A DNA stretch of 64,000 nucleotides from Micromonospora sp. WMMD882 (GCF_027497255.1 NZ_CP114903.1:5518001-5582000), one strand, 5' to 3'; shown: positions 46,798 through 57,225, counted from the first letter of the stretch. The notes: a model not told the origin generated them from the letters alone. Numbers and translations are program-made.

Positions 46798-49340
46798 CGC
46801 CGTACCTCCGGCAGGCCCAGGGTGACCGGCTGCCGGCCGGTGACGGCGGGGACCGGCTGGCCCCGTTCCTCGGTGAAGGTGATGGACGGGTCGGGCACGT
46901 CCGGCGCGTTGACGAACGACGAGAAGCGGCGCAGCCGTTCCGGGTCGGCGAGGGTGTCCCGCCACTCGTCCGAGTACGACCCGACGTGCCGGGCCATGGC
47001 CGCGTCGAGTTCGGCGGCCAGCCCGAGCGAGTCGTCCACGATCACCGCGCGCAGGTGGTCGAGGCCGCCGTCCATCGCCTCGATCCAGGCGGCGGTGCGT
47101 TGCAGCCGGTCGGCGGTGCGGATGTAGAACATCAGGAACCGGTCGACGTAGGTGACGAGCTGCTCGGTGGTCAGGTCGGTGGCGAACAGGTCGGCGTGCC
47201 GGGGCCGGAAGCCGCCGTTGCCGCCGACGTAGAGGTTCCAGCCGTTGTCGGTGGCGATGACGCCGAAGTCCTTGCTGCGCGCCTCGGCGCACTCCCGGGC
47301 GCAGCCGGACACCGCCGACTTGATCTTGTGTGGGGCGCGCAGACCCCGGTAGCGCAGCTCCAGGGCGACGGCCAGCCCGACCGAGTCCTGCACCCCGTAC
47401 CGGCACCAGGTCTCGCCGACGCACGACTTGATGGTGCGCAACGCCTTGCCGTACGCGTGACCGGACTCGAAACCGGCGTCGACCAGCCGTCGCCAGATCG
47501 CCGGCAACTGGTCCACCCGGGCCCCGAACAGGTCGATCCGCTGCCCGCCGGTGATCTTCGTGTAGAGGTGGAAGTCCCGGGCCACCTCACCGATCACGAT
47601 GAGCTTCTCCGGGGTGATCTCGCCACCGGGGATCCGGGGCACCACCGAGTAACTGCCGTCGCGTTGCAGGTTCGCCAGGAAATGGTCGTTGGTGTCCTGC
47701 AACGACGCCTGTTCGCCGTCGAGCACGTACCCGCTGCCCAGCGAGGCCAGGATCGAGGCGACCACCGGCTTGCAGATGTCGCAGCCCCGACCCCGCCCGT
47801 GCTCGGCGATGAGCTGCGAGAACGTCCTGATCCCCCGGACCCGGGCGATCTCGAACAACTCCTTGCGGCTGACGTCGAAGTGCTCGCAGAGCGCCGTCGA
47901 CTGCGCCACCCCGGCGGCGTCCAGCAGTTGCTTCAGCAGCGGCACGCAGGAGCCGCAGCTCGTCCCGGCCCGGGTGCACGCCTTCACCGCCGGCACGTCG
48001 GCGCAGCCGTCGGCGATGGCCGCGTCCACCTGCCCCCGGGTGACCGCGTTGCAGGAGCAGACCTGCGCGGACGCCGGCAGCGTGGCCGCCCCACCGCCGC
48101 CCTCGCCGCCGGCCGGCGCGAGCAGCGCCAACGGCGGACCGGGCAGCTCGCCGCCGACGCTGGCCCGCAACGTCGGGTACGCGCTGGCGTCCCCGACCAG
48201 CACCCCACCGAGCAGGGTGCGCGCGTCGTCGGAGAGGACCAGTTTCGCGTAGACCCGGGTCGCCGGGTCGGTGAACGTCACGTCCAGGCAGCCCTCGGTG
48301 ACGCCGTGCGCGTCACCGAACGACGCCACGTCCACCCCGAGCAGCTTCAGTTTCGTCGCGGTGTCCGCGCCCGGGAAGACCGCCGCCCCGCCGAGCAGCC
48401 GGTCCGCCACCACCTCCGCCATCGCGTAGCCGGGCGCGACCAGCCCGAAACAGACCCCGTCGACCGCCGCGCACTCGCCGACCGCCCACACCCGGTCGTC
48501 GTCGGCGCTGCGGCAGGTCGCGTCGACCAGCACCCCGCCGCGCGGCCCCACCGGCAGTCCGGTCGCGCGGGCCAGCTCGTCCCGCGGGCGGATGCCGGCG
48601 GCCACCACCACCAGGTCCGCGTCGACCGTCGCGCCGTCGGAGAGGACCAGCCCGGCGACCGTGCCGTCGGCGCCGGCCCGCAGCGCGGTGGTGCCGACCC
48701 CCAGGTGGGTACGTACCCCCAGCTCCTCGACGTAGCGGCGGAGCATCGCCCCGCCCGCCTCGTCCACCTGCACCGGCATCAGCCGGGGCGCGAACTCCAC
48801 CACGTGCGTGTCCAGGCCGAGCAGCCGCAGCGCGTTCGCCGCCTCCAGGCCGAGCAGCCCGCCGCCGATCACCGCGCCGACCCGCCGGCCCCGGGCGTGC
48901 GCCCGGATCGCCTCCAGGTCGTCCAACGTCCGGTAGACGAACACCCCGGGCAGGTCCGTGCCGGCCACCGGCGGCACGAACGGGTACGAGCCGGTGGCCA
49001 GCACCAACGCGTCGTACGGGTACTCGCCGGCCGGCGTGCCCACCACCCGCCGCTCCCGGTCGAGCGCCGTGACCGGCTCGCCCAGCCGCAGGTCGACCCC
49101 GTCGTCCGGGGTGTGCAGGTTCAGCTCGTCGGCGTCCGCGCCGTCGAAGAACGCCGACAGCCGCACCCGGTCGTACGCCGGGCGGCGCTCCTCGGCGAGC
49201 ACCGTGACCCGCCAGCGGCGGTCGACGTCGCGGGACCGCAACGCCTCCACGAGCCGCTGGCCGACCATGCCGTTGCCGACCACCACCAGGTTCCCGCCGG
49301 TCAGCGTGCCCCCGGCGTCCCCTCGGTCCGTTCCACTCAT
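46794..49340 (-). CDS. nirB: Assimilatory nitrite reductase large subunit
   Basis: 848 residues. N-terminal FAD/NAD(P)H flavoprotein (LVVVGNGMVGQRLVEAL; VLATGSYPFVPPV; AVIGGGLLGLEAANAL), then a BFD-like [2Fe-2S] domain with CSCNAVTRGQVDAA and CTRAGTSCGSC, then the siroheme/[4Fe-4S] nitrite reductase domain with CVGETWCRYGVQDS and SGCARECAEARS. It makes ammonium from nitrite in six electrons. ATG 49340 overlaps the upstream flavoprotein gene by 4 bp (ATGA); an upstream in-frame extension is not NirB-like. Confidence 0.96.
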   Translation of the reverse strand: MSGTDRGDAGGTLTGGNLVVVGNGMVGQRLVEALRSRDVDRRWRVTVLAEERRPAYDRVRLSAFFDGADADELNLHTPDDGVDLRLGEPVTALDRERRVVGTPAGEYPYDALVLATGSYPFVPPVAGTDLPGVFVYRTLDDLEAIRAHARGRRVGAVIGGGLLGLEAANALRLLGLDTHVVEFAPRLMPVQVDEAGGAMLRRYVEELGVRTHLGVGTTALRAGADGTVAGLVLSDGATVDADLVVVAAGIRPRDELARATGLPVGPRGGVLVDATCRSADDDRVWAVGECAAVDGVCFGLVAPGYAMAEVVADRLLGGAAVFPGADTATKLKLLGVDVASFGDAHGVTEGCLDVTFTDPATRVYAKLVLSDDARTLLGGVLVGDASAYPTLRASVGGELPGPPLALLAPAGGEGGGGAATLPASAQVCSCNAVTRGQVDAAIADGCADVPAVKACTRAGTSCGSCVPLLKQLLDAAGVAQSTALCEHFDVSRKELFEIARVRGIRTFSQLIAEHGRGRGCDICKPVVASILASLGSGYVLDGEQASLQDTNDHFLANLQRDGSYSVVPRIPGGEITPEKLIVIGEVARDFHLYTKITGGQRIDLFGARVDQLPAIWRRLVDAGFESGHAYGKALRTIKSCVGETWCRYGVQDSVGLAVALELRYRGLRAPHKIKSAVSGCARECAEARSKDFGVIATDNGWNLYVGGNGGFRPRHADLFATDLTTEQLVTYVDRFLMFYIRTADRLQRTAAWIEAMDGGLDHLRAVIVDDSLGLAAELDAAMARHVGSYSDEWRDTLADPERLRRFSSFVNAPDVPDPSITFTEERGQPVPAVTGRQPVTLGLPEVRR

Positions 49341-50818
49341 CGCGTCACCTCCACCGAGTCCACCTCGGACAGCCATTCGACGATGCCGGTGACCGCGTCC
49401 CGGCACGATCCGCACCCGGTGCCGGCCCGGGTCGCGGTGACCACTTCCGGCACCGAACGCGCCCCGGACCGCCAGCACCGGACCAGGTCGGCCTTGCTGA
49501 CCGCGTTGCACCGGCAGATCGTCGCGCTGTCCGGCACCAGCGCCGGGGACGTCGCCTCCGGCACGGCGGTCGCCCCGCCCAGCGCCCGGCCCAGCAGCAG
49601 CGCGCGCCGGTCGGCGGGCACCGGGCCGCCCCGGTCGAAGAGCTGGATCACCGTGCCGACGCTCGGGTTGTCGCCCAGCAGGATCGCGCCGGTCAACCGC
49701 TCGCCGGTGATCAGCAGCCGGGCGTACGTGCCCCGGGACGGGTCGGCGAAGGTCAACTCCTCGCGCCGGTCCCCGCCCGCGACGCCCGGGTCGCCGGCGC
49801 CCGGCGCGGCCGGCGGGGCCAGCTCGCCCATCGCGGCCAGGTCGATGCCGGCCGCCTTGAGCCGGGTCACCCCCGGCTGCGGCCGGTACCGGTCGTGCCC
49901 GTCGTCACCGGTCAACAGCCGGGCCACCACCCGGGCCTGCGCCCAGGCCGGCGCGACCAGCCCGGTCACCACCCCGTCGTACTGGGCGCAGTCGCCGATC
50001 GCCGAGATGTGCGGGTCGCTGGTGCGCAGCCGGTCGTCGACCACCACGCCCCGCTCCACGGTCAGCCCGGCCGCGGCGGCCAGCCCGGTCTCCGGCCGCA
50101 CCCCGCAGGAGAGCACCAGCAGGTCCGCGTCGAGCGTCCGGCCGTCGGCCAGCTCCAGGCTCACGCCGTCCGGGCCGGCGGTCACCCCGGTCGCCCCCAC
50201 CCCGAGCCGGGTACGCACCCCGAGACCGGCCAGGGTGTCCGCGAGCACCGCCCCGGCGGCCGGGTCGAGCTGGCGTTCCATCAGGTGCCCCACCGGGTGC
50301 ACCACCTGCACGTCCAGTCCCCGGGCGGCGAGCCCGCGGGCCGCCTCCAGCCCGAGCAGCCCGCCACCGAGCACCAGCACGCTGCGCGCGTCCCGGACGG
50401 CGGCGAGGATCCGCCGGCAGTCGTCCAGGGTGCGGAACGGGACCACCCGGTCGGGCAGCCGGCGCACGTCCAGCCCGGCCAGCGGCGGCACCGCGGCGCG
50501 GCTGCCGGTGGCGAGCACCAGGTGGTCGTACCCGACCTCCTCGCCGGCGTCGGTGCGGACCGTGCGGGTGGCCCGGTCGATCGCGGTGACCGCCACCCCG
50601 GACCGCACGTCCACGCCCTGCCCGGCCAGCTCGGTCAGCTCCACGTCGGACTCGTCGACCTTCCCGGCGAGCAGCGTGGAGAGCATGATCCGGTTGTACG
50701 CGCGGTGCGGCTCCGCCCCGAACACGGTGACCTTCCGGTCGCCGGGGCGGGCGTGCAGCTCGGTGGCGAGCCGGGAACCGGCCATGCCGTACCCGACGAC
50801 GACGATGCGCTGGCTCAC
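49337..50818 (-). CDS. NAD(P)H flavoprotein with BFD [2Fe-2S] domain (nitrate reductase electron-transfer subunit, NasB-like)
   Basis: 493 residues. FAD motif IVVVGYGMAGSRLATEL, NAD motif LVLGGGLLGLEAARGL, FAD-binding AIGDCAQYDG, and a C-terminal BFD-like cluster with four cysteines (ICRCNAVSKADLVRCW and AGTGCGSC). It resembles the N-terminal part of NirB without the siroheme domain. Lying between nitrate reductase and nirB with 4-bp overlaps on both sides, it most likely passes electrons from NAD(P)H to the nitrate reductase catalytic subunit. Confidence 0.9.
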   Translation of the reverse strand: MSQRIVVVGYGMAGSRLATELHARPGDRKVTVFGAEPHRAYNRIMLSTLLAGKVDESDVELTELAGQGVDVRSGVAVTAIDRATRTVRTDAGEEVGYDHLVLATGSRAAVPPLAGLDVRRLPDRVVPFRTLDDCRRILAAVRDARSVLVLGGGLLGLEAARGLAARGLDVQVVHPVGHLMERQLDPAAGAVLADTLAGLGVRTRLGVGATGVTAGPDGVSLELADGRTLDADLLVLSCGVRPETGLAAAAGLTVERGVVVDDRLRTSDPHISAIGDCAQYDGVVTGLVAPAWAQARVVARLLTGDDGHDRYRPQPGVTRLKAAGIDLAAMGELAPPAAPGAGDPGVAGGDRREELTFADPSRGTYARLLITGERLTGAILLGDNPSVGTVIQLFDRGGPVPADRRALLLGRALGGATAVPEATSPALVPDSATICRCNAVSKADLVRCWRSGARSVPEVVTATRAGTGCGSCRDAVTGIVEWLSEVDSVEVTR

Positions 50819-52938
50819 GGCGTCACCTTCTCCACCCGGACCGCGCAGACCTTGAACTCCGGCATCCGGGAGACCGGGTCGAGGGCGTCGTTGGTGACGG
50901 AGTTCGCCCGACCCGCGCCGCCCCAGTGGAACGGCGCGAAGACCGTGTCCGGGCGGATGGTCGGGGTGATCCGGGCCGGCGCGCGCAGCTCACCCCGGCG
51001 GGAGGTGACCCGCAGCTCGTCGCCCTCGGCCACGTCCAGCCGGGCGGCCAGGTCGGGGTGCAGCTCGACGAAGGGCTCCGGCGCGGCCCGGCGCAGCGCC
51101 GCCACCCGCCGGGTCTGGGCGCCCGACTGGTACTGGGCCAGCACCCGACCGGTGGTGAAGTACAGCGGGTAGTCGGCGCAGACCTCCTCGGCCGCCGGCC
51201 GGTGCTCCACCGGGTGGAACCGGGCCCGCCCGTCGGGCGTGGCGAACCGCTCGGTGAACAGGCGCGGGGTGTCCGGGGCGTCCTCGTCCGGGCAGGGCCA
51301 GAAGACCCCGTCGGCGGCGTCGATCCGCTCCCAGGTCACCCCGGCGTAGTCGGCCGACCCGCCCGCCGACGCCCGCCGCAGCTCCGCGAACACCACCCGC
51401 GGATCGCCCTGGTCGGGTGCGAGGAAGGGCGCCGGCCCGCGCAGCAACGCGGTCAGGTCGGCCAGGACCCGCAGGTCGGTGCGGACGCCGGGCGGCGGCT
51501 CGCGCAGCGCGCGACGCCGCAGCACCCGGCCTTCGAGATTGGTCATCGTGCCGTCCTCCTCGGCCCACTGGGCGGTGGGCAGCACCACGTCGGCGATGGC
51601 GGCCGTCTCGGAGAGCAGGAAGTCCGCGACGACCAGCAGGTCCAGCGAGCGCAGCCGGGCCTCGACCCGGGCCGCCCGGGGCGCGGAGACCACCGGGTTC
51701 GAGCCGAAGACCAGCAGCGCCTTCGGGCCGCCCCCGGCGCCCAGGGCATCCAGCAGCTCGTACGCGGAGACCCCCGGGCCGGGCAGGTCGGCCGGGTCCA
51801 CCCCCCACACGTCGGCCACGTGCGCGCGGGCCGCCGGGTCGTCGATCTTCCGGTACCCGGGCAGTTGGTCGGCCTTCTGCCCGTGCTCGCGGCCACCCTG
51901 GCCGTTGCCCTGACCGGTCAGGCAGCCGTACCCGGAGCCGGGTCGGCCGGGCAGCCCCAGGGCGAGCGCCAGGTTCACGAAGGCGCTGACCGTGTCGACC
52001 CCCTTGGCGTGCTGCTCCGCGCCCCGGGCGGTCAGGATGATCGCGTTGTCGACGGTGGCCAGCGCCCGCGCCGCCGCCTCCAGGTCGGCCACCGGCACGC
52101 CGGAGAGCCGCTCGGCGCGCGCCGGCCACCAGCCCGCCGCGACCCGCCGGACCGCGTCGAAGCCCTCGGTACGCTCCGCGACGTACCCCCGGTCCACCCA
52201 GCCCTCGGTCAGCGCGACGTGCAGCAGCGCGTTCGCCACCGCCAGGTCGGTGCCGGGCAGCGGTTGCAGGTGCAGGTCGGCCAGCCGGGCGGTGGCGGTG
52301 ACGCGGGGGTCGACCACGATCAGTTTCCCGCCGCGTTCCCGCAGCTCGGTGAGGTAGCGGGCGAGCGGCGGCATGGTCTCCGCCGGGTTCGCCCCGACCA
52401 GCAGCAGGGTGTCCGCCCGGCCCAGGTCGGCCAGCGGGAACGGCAGCCCCCGGTCGAGGCCGAAGGCACGCATCCCGGCCGCCGCCGCCGAGGACATGCA
52501 GAACCGGCCGTTGTAGTCGATGTTGCGGGTGCGCAGCGCGACCCGGGCGAACCGGCCCAGCGCGTACGCCTTCTCGTTGGTCAGGCCGCCGCCGCCGAAG
52601 ACCGCCACCGCGTCCCGGCCGTACGCGGTCTGGGTGTCGCGGACCCGGGAGACGATCCGGTGGTACGCCTCGGCCCAGGTCGCCGGGCGCAGCTCGCCGG
52701 TCGGGGCGCGCAGCAGCGGGGTGGTCAACCGGTCCGGGTGGTCGAGCAGGTCGGTCGCGGTCCAGCCCTTCTGGCAGAGCCCGCCCCGGTTGGTCGGGAA
52801 GTCGCGGGACCGGACCTCGATCCGTCCGTCCTCGTCACGCAGGATCATTCCACACTGGAGGGCGCAGTACGGGCAGTGGGTGGCCGCCTCGCGGGGCGCC
52901 CGCCCCGGTCGGGTCGCGGCTCGTGCACCGTCTGTCAT
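50815..52938 (-). CDS. nasC: Assimilatory nitrate reductase catalytic subunit
   Basis: 707-residue molybdopterin enzyme reducing nitrate to nitrite in the cytoplasm. The N-terminal [4Fe-4S] ligands are C22, C25, C29 and C55 (HCPYCALQCG and GGLCQKGW). Molybdopterin-binding stretches include FCMSSAAAAGMRAFGLDRG, LLLVGANPAETMPPLARYL and the C-terminal molydopterin dinucleotide domain (LYFTTGRVLAQYQSGAQTRR). No twin-arginine signal, as expected for an assimilatory enzyme. First gene of the nas-nir operon; a GlnR-like site lies 25 bp upstream of its ATG. Confidence 0.95.
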   Translation of the reverse strand: MTDGARAATRPGRAPREAATHCPYCALQCGMILRDEDGRIEVRSRDFPTNRGGLCQKGWTATDLLDHPDRLTTPLLRAPTGELRPATWAEAYHRIVSRVRDTQTAYGRDAVAVFGGGGLTNEKAYALGRFARVALRTRNIDYNGRFCMSSAAAAGMRAFGLDRGLPFPLADLGRADTLLLVGANPAETMPPLARYLTELRERGGKLIVVDPRVTATARLADLHLQPLPGTDLAVANALLHVALTEGWVDRGYVAERTEGFDAVRRVAAGWWPARAERLSGVPVADLEAAARALATVDNAIILTARGAEQHAKGVDTVSAFVNLALALGLPGRPGSGYGCLTGQGNGQGGREHGQKADQLPGYRKIDDPAARAHVADVWGVDPADLPGPGVSAYELLDALGAGGGPKALLVFGSNPVVSAPRAARVEARLRSLDLLVVADFLLSETAAIADVVLPTAQWAEEDGTMTNLEGRVLRRRALREPPPGVRTDLRVLADLTALLRGPAPFLAPDQGDPRVVFAELRRASAGGSADYAGVTWERIDAADGVFWPCPDEDAPDTPRLFTERFATPDGRARFHPVEHRPAAEEVCADYPLYFTTGRVLAQYQSGAQTRRVAALRRAAPEPFVELHPDLAARLDVAEGDELRVTSRRGELRAPARITPTIRPDTVFAPFHWGGAGRANSVTNDALDPVSRMPEFKVCAVRVEKVTP

Positions 52939-52962
52939 GTCGGCAAAGCGTGCCGGTGGGCG

Positions 52963-53000
52963 GTTTCCGCGCCGGGTCCCGTTTGTTTCGGCCCTGTCAA
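52963..53000. promoter_or_regulatory. Candidate GlnR box between nasC and the nitrate transporter
   Basis: Four 5-bp blocks spaced by exactly 6 bp: GTTTC (52963), GGGTC (52974), GTTTC (52985), GTCAA (52996). Read on the other strand this approximates the actinobacterial GlnR pattern of alternating GTnAC and GaAAC sites at 11-bp steps; the two GAAAC blocks are exact. It lies in the divergent promoter region of nitrate assimilation genes, which GlnR controls in Streptomyces and Amycolatopsis. Confidence 0.55.
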
Positions 53001-53179
53001 GAGCCGCTCACTTCCTCCCGGGGCAGCGGATCGGCGGGGATCGACGCCTCATCCGTCTCACCACTGGTCGGGCGGGTTCGTGCGGCGCATGTTTCCGCGG
53101 CGACGCGAAAGCGCGCACTCCCGGGTAACCGCCGCGCCCTAGCGTCCCTGCCCATCCCGCAGACCGAGGAGGAGCCGCC

Positions 53180-54562
53180 GTGAGCACCCTCGCCACCACC
53201 CCGCCCCGCACCGACACCCCGTCGCCCCCGGCCCGCCGGCACCAGTTGACCGACTGGCGACCCGAGGATCCCGGGTTCTGGCGCACCACCGGGGCGTCCA
53301 TCGCCCGCCGTAACCTGTGGGTGTCGATCTTCGCCGAACACGTCGGCTTCTCGGTGTGGAGCCTCTGGTCGGTGACCGTGCTCTTCCTCGGCCCCGCCTA
53401 CGGCATCGACCCGGCCGGGAAGTTCCTGCTGACCGCCGTGCCGGCCGCGCTGGGCGCGGTGCTGCGCCTGCCGTACACCCTGGCGGTCGCCCGGTTCGGC
53501 GGCCGGAACTGGACCATCGTCAGCGCGCTGATGCTGCTGCTGCCGGCGGTGCCGATGACGATCCTGCTGGAGCCCGGGGTGTCGTACCCCACCCTGATGG
53601 TGCTGGCCTGCCTGACCGGCGTCGGCGGCGGCAACTTCGCCTCGTCGATGGCGAACATCAACCTGTTCTACCCGGAGCGGCTCAAGGGCCGGGCGCTCGG
53701 CCTCAACGCCGGCGGCGGCAACCTGGGCGTGCCGGCGGTGCAACTGGTGGGCCTGGCGGTGCTGGCCACCGCCGGAGCCGCGCACCCCCGGCTGGTGCCG
53801 GCGGTGTACCTGCCGCTGATCGTGCTCGCGGCGCTGGCCGCCGCCCGCTGGCTGGACAACATCCCCGCCGCCCGCAACGAGCCCGGCGCGCTGCGGGAGA
53901 CCGCCCGGGACGGGCACACCTGGGTGATGGCGCTGCTGTACATCGGCACGTTCGGCTCGTTCATCGGCTTCGGCTTCGCCTTCGGCCAGGTGCTCCAGAT
54001 CGAGTTCGCCGACCGGTTCGCCACCCCGATCGACGCGGCCGGGCTGACCTTCCTCGGCCCGCTGGTCGGCTCGCTGATCCGGCCGGTCGGCGGTCAGCTC
54101 GCCGACCGCTTCGGCGGGGCGAAGGTGACGTTCTGGAACTTCGCCGCGATGGCCGGTGGCGCCTCGCTGGTGCTGTACGCCGCCGGCCAGAAGTCCCTGC
54201 CGCTGTACCTGACCGGGTTCATGGCCCTCTTCGTGACCAGCGGGATCGGCAACGGGTCGACGTACAAGATGATCCCGGCGATCTTCCGGGCCCGGGTCGC
54301 CGACGAGGTGGCCGAGGGGCGGCTCGACCCGGCGGACACCGAGCGGCGGGCCCGACGGCTCACCGGGGCGCTGATCGGCATCGCCGGCGCGGTGGGGGCC
54401 TTCGGCGGGGTGCTGGTGAACATCGCCTTCCGGCAGTCCTTCCTGACCTGGCACAGCGCCGACGCGGCGTACCTGGCGTTCATCGGCTACTACGCGCTGT
54501 GCCTGGCCCTCACCTGGGTGGTGTACCTCCGGCCGGGCCGGCGTACGCTGGCCGGCGTGTGA
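53180..54562 (+). CDS. MFS nitrate/nitrite transporter (NarK/NasA family)
   Basis: 460 residues with about 12 membrane helices. The NNP-family signatures [19 protein letters not shown] and a second at [15 protein letters not shown] are present, with the two membrane arginines in the expected regions ([27 protein letters not shown]). It imports nitrate and possibly exports nitrite. Start GTG 53180 follows GAGGAGGAG. It is transcribed divergently from nasC and probably co-regulated through the shared region. Confidence 0.94.
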   Translation: MSTLATTPPRTDTPSPPARRHQLTDWRPEDPGFWRTTGASIARRNLWVSIFAEHVGFSVWSLWSVTVLFLGPAYGIDPAGKFLLTAVPAALGAVLRLPYTLAVARFGGRNWTIVSALMLLLPAVPMTILLEPGVSYPTLMVLACLTGVGGGNFASSMANINLFYPERLKGRALGLNAGGGNLGVPAVQLVGLAVLATAGAAHPRLVPAVYLPLIVLAALAAARWLDNIPAARNEPGALRETARDGHTWVMALLYIGTFGSFIGFGFAFGQVLQIEFADRFATPIDAAGLTFLGPLVGSLIRPVGGQLADRFGGAKVTFWNFAAMAGGASLVLYAAGQKSLPLYLTGFMALFVTSGIGNGSTYKMIPAIFRARVADEVAEGRLDPADTERRARRLTGALIGIAGAVGAFGGVLVNIAFRQSFLTWHSADAAYLAFIGYYALCLALTWVVYLRPGRRTLAGV

Positions 54563-54664
54563 GAACTCTCACCTGGTACGCCGCCCCGCGCGTCGGGCGG
54601 ACCCCGTTTTGACCGGCGCGTCGGGCGGCGGGTATCGTTGCCTGCTGTTGTACGACATTCAGCG

Positions 54665-54684
54665 GCGTACCGCTTCAGGTACGC
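54665..54684 (+). promoter_or_regulatory. Stem-loop in the rplM upstream region
   Basis: GCGTACC at 54665-54671 pairs with GGTACGC at 54678-54684 (loop GCTTCA), about 105 bp before rplM. It may be part of a ribosomal-protein leader or an attenuator; no known L13 leader model can be tested here. Confidence 0.35.
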
Positions 54685-54788
54685 TTGGTCGTTCGTGCGC
54701 GCTGGTCCGGCCTGGTTCCCTGGTCACCTCGGGTTATCTGGTCACCTCGACGCGCGACCCCAGACCGACGACGAGACAAGGTAGACCT

Positions 54789-55232
54789 GTGCGTACGTAC
54801 AGCCCGAAGCCGGGTGAGATCGAGCGTCAGTGGCACGTCATCGACGCCTCTGATGTCGTGCTGGGCCGCCTGGCCACCCACGCCGCCACGTTGCTGCGTG
54901 GTAAGCACAAGCCGACTTTCGCGCCGCACGTCGACACGGGCGACTTCGTCGTCATCGTGAACGCGGGCAAGGTCGCGCTGACCGGCAACAAGCGGCAGCA
55001 GAAGATCGCCTACCGGCACTCCGGCTACCCCGGTGGCCTCAAGCGGGTCGGCTACGACGAGCTGCTGACCAAGCGTCCGGAGCGCGCCATCGAGCTGGCC
55101 GTCAAGGGCATGCTGCCGCACAACAAGCTCGGCCGTCAGCTCCTCAAGAAGCTGAAGGTCTACGCCGGCGCCGAGCACCCGCACGCCGCGCAGCAGCCGG
55201 CGCCGTTCGAGATCAAGCAGATCGCGCAGTGA
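54789..55232 (+). CDS. rplM: 50S ribosomal protein L13 (uL13)
   Basis: 147 residues beginning [20 protein letters not shown], with [20 protein letters not shown] and [19 protein letters not shown], the full family length. GTG 54789 is the start; an open frame upstream is not conserved. It starts the rplM-rpsI pair and is 20 bp ahead of rpsI. Confidence 0.97.
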   Translation: MRTYSPKPGEIERQWHVIDASDVVLGRLATHAATLLRGKHKPTFAPHVDTGDFVVIVNAGKVALTGNKRQQKIAYRHSGYPGGLKRVGYDELLTKRPERAIELAVKGMLPHNKLGRQLLKKLKVYAGAEHPHAAQQPAPFEIKQIAQ

Positions 55233-55252
55233 GCGCGGGCGAAGGAAGCAGC

Positions 55253-55717
55253 ATGACCGACATCACCGAGACCGAGGTCGCCCCCGAGGCCACCGAGGCG
55301 CCGGCGCCCGTCGCGCGCGCGCCCCGCGGAGACCGCCCGATCCAGACCGTGGGCCGCCGCAAGGAGGCCATCGTCCGGGTGCGGATCATCCCCGGCAGCG
55401 GCAAGATCACCTGCAACGGCCGTGACCTCGAGGCCTACTTCCCGAGCAAGGTGCACCAGCAGCTCATCAAGGACCCGCTGGTCACCGCCGAGAAGCCCGA
55501 GGCGTTCGACGTGATCGCCAACCTGCGTGGCGGCGGCACCACCGGCCAGGCCGGCGCGCTGCGGCTGGCCATCGCCCGGGCGCTGATCGTCAGCGAGCCC
55601 GACGACCGGCCCGCGCTCAAGAAGGCCGGCTTCCTCACCCGGGACGCCCGGGTCAAGGAGAGCAAGAAGTACGGCCTCAAGAAGGCCCGCAAGGCCCCGC
55701 AGTACTCGAAGCGCTGA
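55253..55717 (+). CDS. rpsI: 30S ribosomal protein S9 (uS9)
   Basis: 154 residues; an acidic Ala/Glu/Pro N-terminal extension (about 35 residues, typical of actinobacteria) precedes the core [20 protein letters not shown] and the C-terminal [17 protein letters not shown] that contacts the P-site tRNA. ATG 55253 has GAAGGAAGC upstream and is preferred over GTG 55229. Confidence 0.97.
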   Translation: MTDITETEVAPEATEAPAPVARAPRGDRPIQTVGRRKEAIVRVRIIPGSGKITCNGRDLEAYFPSKVHQQLIKDPLVTAEKPEAFDVIANLRGGGTTGQAGALRLAIARALIVSEPDDRPALKKAGFLTRDARVKESKKYGLKKARKAPQYSKR

Positions 55718-55746
55718 TCAGCGTCAGCACCTTGTACTCCTGACGG

Positions 55747-55793
55747 ACGGCCGGTCCGCCTCCCGCGAATTCCCGGGGAGGTGGCCCGGCCGT
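55747..55793 (+). terminator. Rho-independent terminator after rpsI
   Basis: An 18-bp stem with one mismatch and one G-U pair (ACGGCCGGTCCGCCTCCC at 55747-55764 against 55776-55793), 11-nt loop, followed by a T-rich stretch CGCTTTTCC. It ends the rplM-rpsI unit ahead of glmM. Confidence 0.75.
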
Positions 55794-55869
55794 TCCGCTT
55801 TTCCTGGTATCACCGTTCTCCCTGGTGTCACCCTCTGCGTGGCATCACCGTTTCTGGAGGTTGGCGGGT

Positions 55870-57225
55870 ATGGGTCGGTTGTTCGGCACGGACGGCGTAC
55901 GCGGGCGGGCGAACGTCGACCTGACACCCGAGCTCGCGTTGGCGGTGGCGGTGGCCGCCGCGCACACCCTCGCCGAGTCGGACCGCAGCCACCCGCCGCT
56001 GGCCGTGGTGGGGCGGGACCCGCGGGCCAGCGGCGAGATGCTGGAAGCCGCCGTGGTGGCCGGGCTGACCAGCGCCGGCGCCAACGTCGTCCGGGTCGGT
56101 GTGCTGCCCACCCCGGCGGTCGCCTTCCTGACCGCCGAGGCCAAGGCCGACCTGGGCGTGATGCTCTCCGCGTCGCACAACCCGATGCCGGACAACGGCG
56201 TCAAGCTCTTCGCCGCCGGTGGACACAAACTGCCCGACGACCTTGAGATCCGGATCGAGGACGCGGTCGAGGCGAACGCCACCACCGCCTGGGAACGCCC
56301 CACCGGGGCCGGCATCGGCCGGGTGCACGACCTGCTCGACGGGGCCGACCACTACGTCCAGCACCTGATCGGCACGGTCCCGCACCGGCTGGAAGGCATC
56401 AAGGTCGTGGTGGACTGCGCCAACGGCGCCGCCGCCGAGGTCGCCCCGGTCGCCTACCGGGAAGCCGGCGCCGAGGTCGTGGCGATCAACGCCGACCCGG
56501 ACGGGCTCAACATCAACGACGCCTGCGGCTCCAACCACATCGAGGCGCTGCGCGAGGCCGTGGTGGCGCACGGCGCGCACCTGGGCATCGCCCACGACGG
56601 CGACGCCGACCGTTGCGTGGCGGTCGACGCCAACGGCGACGAGGTGGACGGCGACCAGATCATGGCCATCATCGCGTTGGCCATGCGCGAGGCGGGCACG
56701 CTCACCGGCGACACCCTGGTCGCGACCGTGATGAGCAACCTCGGCCTGCGACTGGCCATGTCTGCCGAGGGCATCCGGCTGGTCGAGACCAAGGTCGGCG
56801 ACCGGTACGTGCTGGAGGAGCTGCGCGCCTCCGGGCTCGCCCTGGGCGGTGAGCAGAGCGGGCACATCGTGCTGCCCGCGTACGCGACCACCGGCGACGG
56901 CGTGCTCACCGGCCTGCACCTGATGGCCCGGATGGCGCAGACCGGCCGGAGCCTGGCCGAGCTGGCCGGGGTGATGACCAAGCTGCCCCAGGTGCTGATC
57001 AACGTGCCGGTCGGGGACCGGACCGTCGGCGCGGGCGCTCCCGACGTCCTGGCCGAGGTCGAGCGGGCCGAGACGGAGCTGGGCGACACCGGCCGGGTGC
57101 TGCTGCGCCCCTCCGGCACCGAGCCTTTGGTCCGGGTGATGGTCGAGGCGGAGACCGAGCAGACCGCCCGCGCGGTCGCCGAACGCATCGCCACCCGGGT
57201 CCGCGCCGCCAGCCCCGCCGCCTGA
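55870..57225 (+). CDS. glmM: Phosphoglucosamine mutase
   Basis: 451 residues. The phosphorylated serine is S102 in [14 protein letters not shown]; the Mg-binding loop is HDGDADRC, and [19 protein letters not shown] and [16 protein letters not shown] are the sugar- and phosphate-binding motifs. Converts glucosamine-6-phosphate to glucosamine-1-phosphate for UDP-GlcNAc and peptidoglycan. ATG 55870 follows TCTGGAGG. rpsI-glmM adjacency is typical for actinobacteria, and glmS lies 2.4 kb downstream. Confidence 0.98.
   Translation: MGRLFGTDGVRGRANVDLTPELALAVAVAAAHTLAESDRSHPPLAVVGRDPRASGEMLEAAVVAGLTSAGANVVRVGVLPTPAVAFLTAEAKADLGVMLSASHNPMPDNGVKLFAAGGHKLPDDLEIRIEDAVEANATTAWERPTGAGIGRVHDLLDGADHYVQHLIGTVPHRLEGIKVVVDCANGAAAEVAPVAYREAGAEVVAINADPDGLNINDACGSNHIEALREAVVAHGAHLGIAHDGDADRCVAVDANGDEVDGDQIMAIIALAMREAGTLTGDTLVATVMSNLGLRLAMSAEGIRLVETKVGDRYVLEELRASGLALGGEQSGHIVLPAYATTGDGVLTGLHLMARMAQTGRSLAELAGVMTKLPQVLINVPVGDRTVGAGAPDVLAEVERAETELGDTGRVLLRPSGTEPLVRVMVEAETEQTARAVAERIATRVRAASPAA

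Noticed and set aside
45426..50855. An 1809-codon open frame antisense to the nir genes
   Set aside because: Compositionally biased, no motifs, and overlaps nirB, nirD and the flavoprotein gene, all of which have clear active-site motifs.
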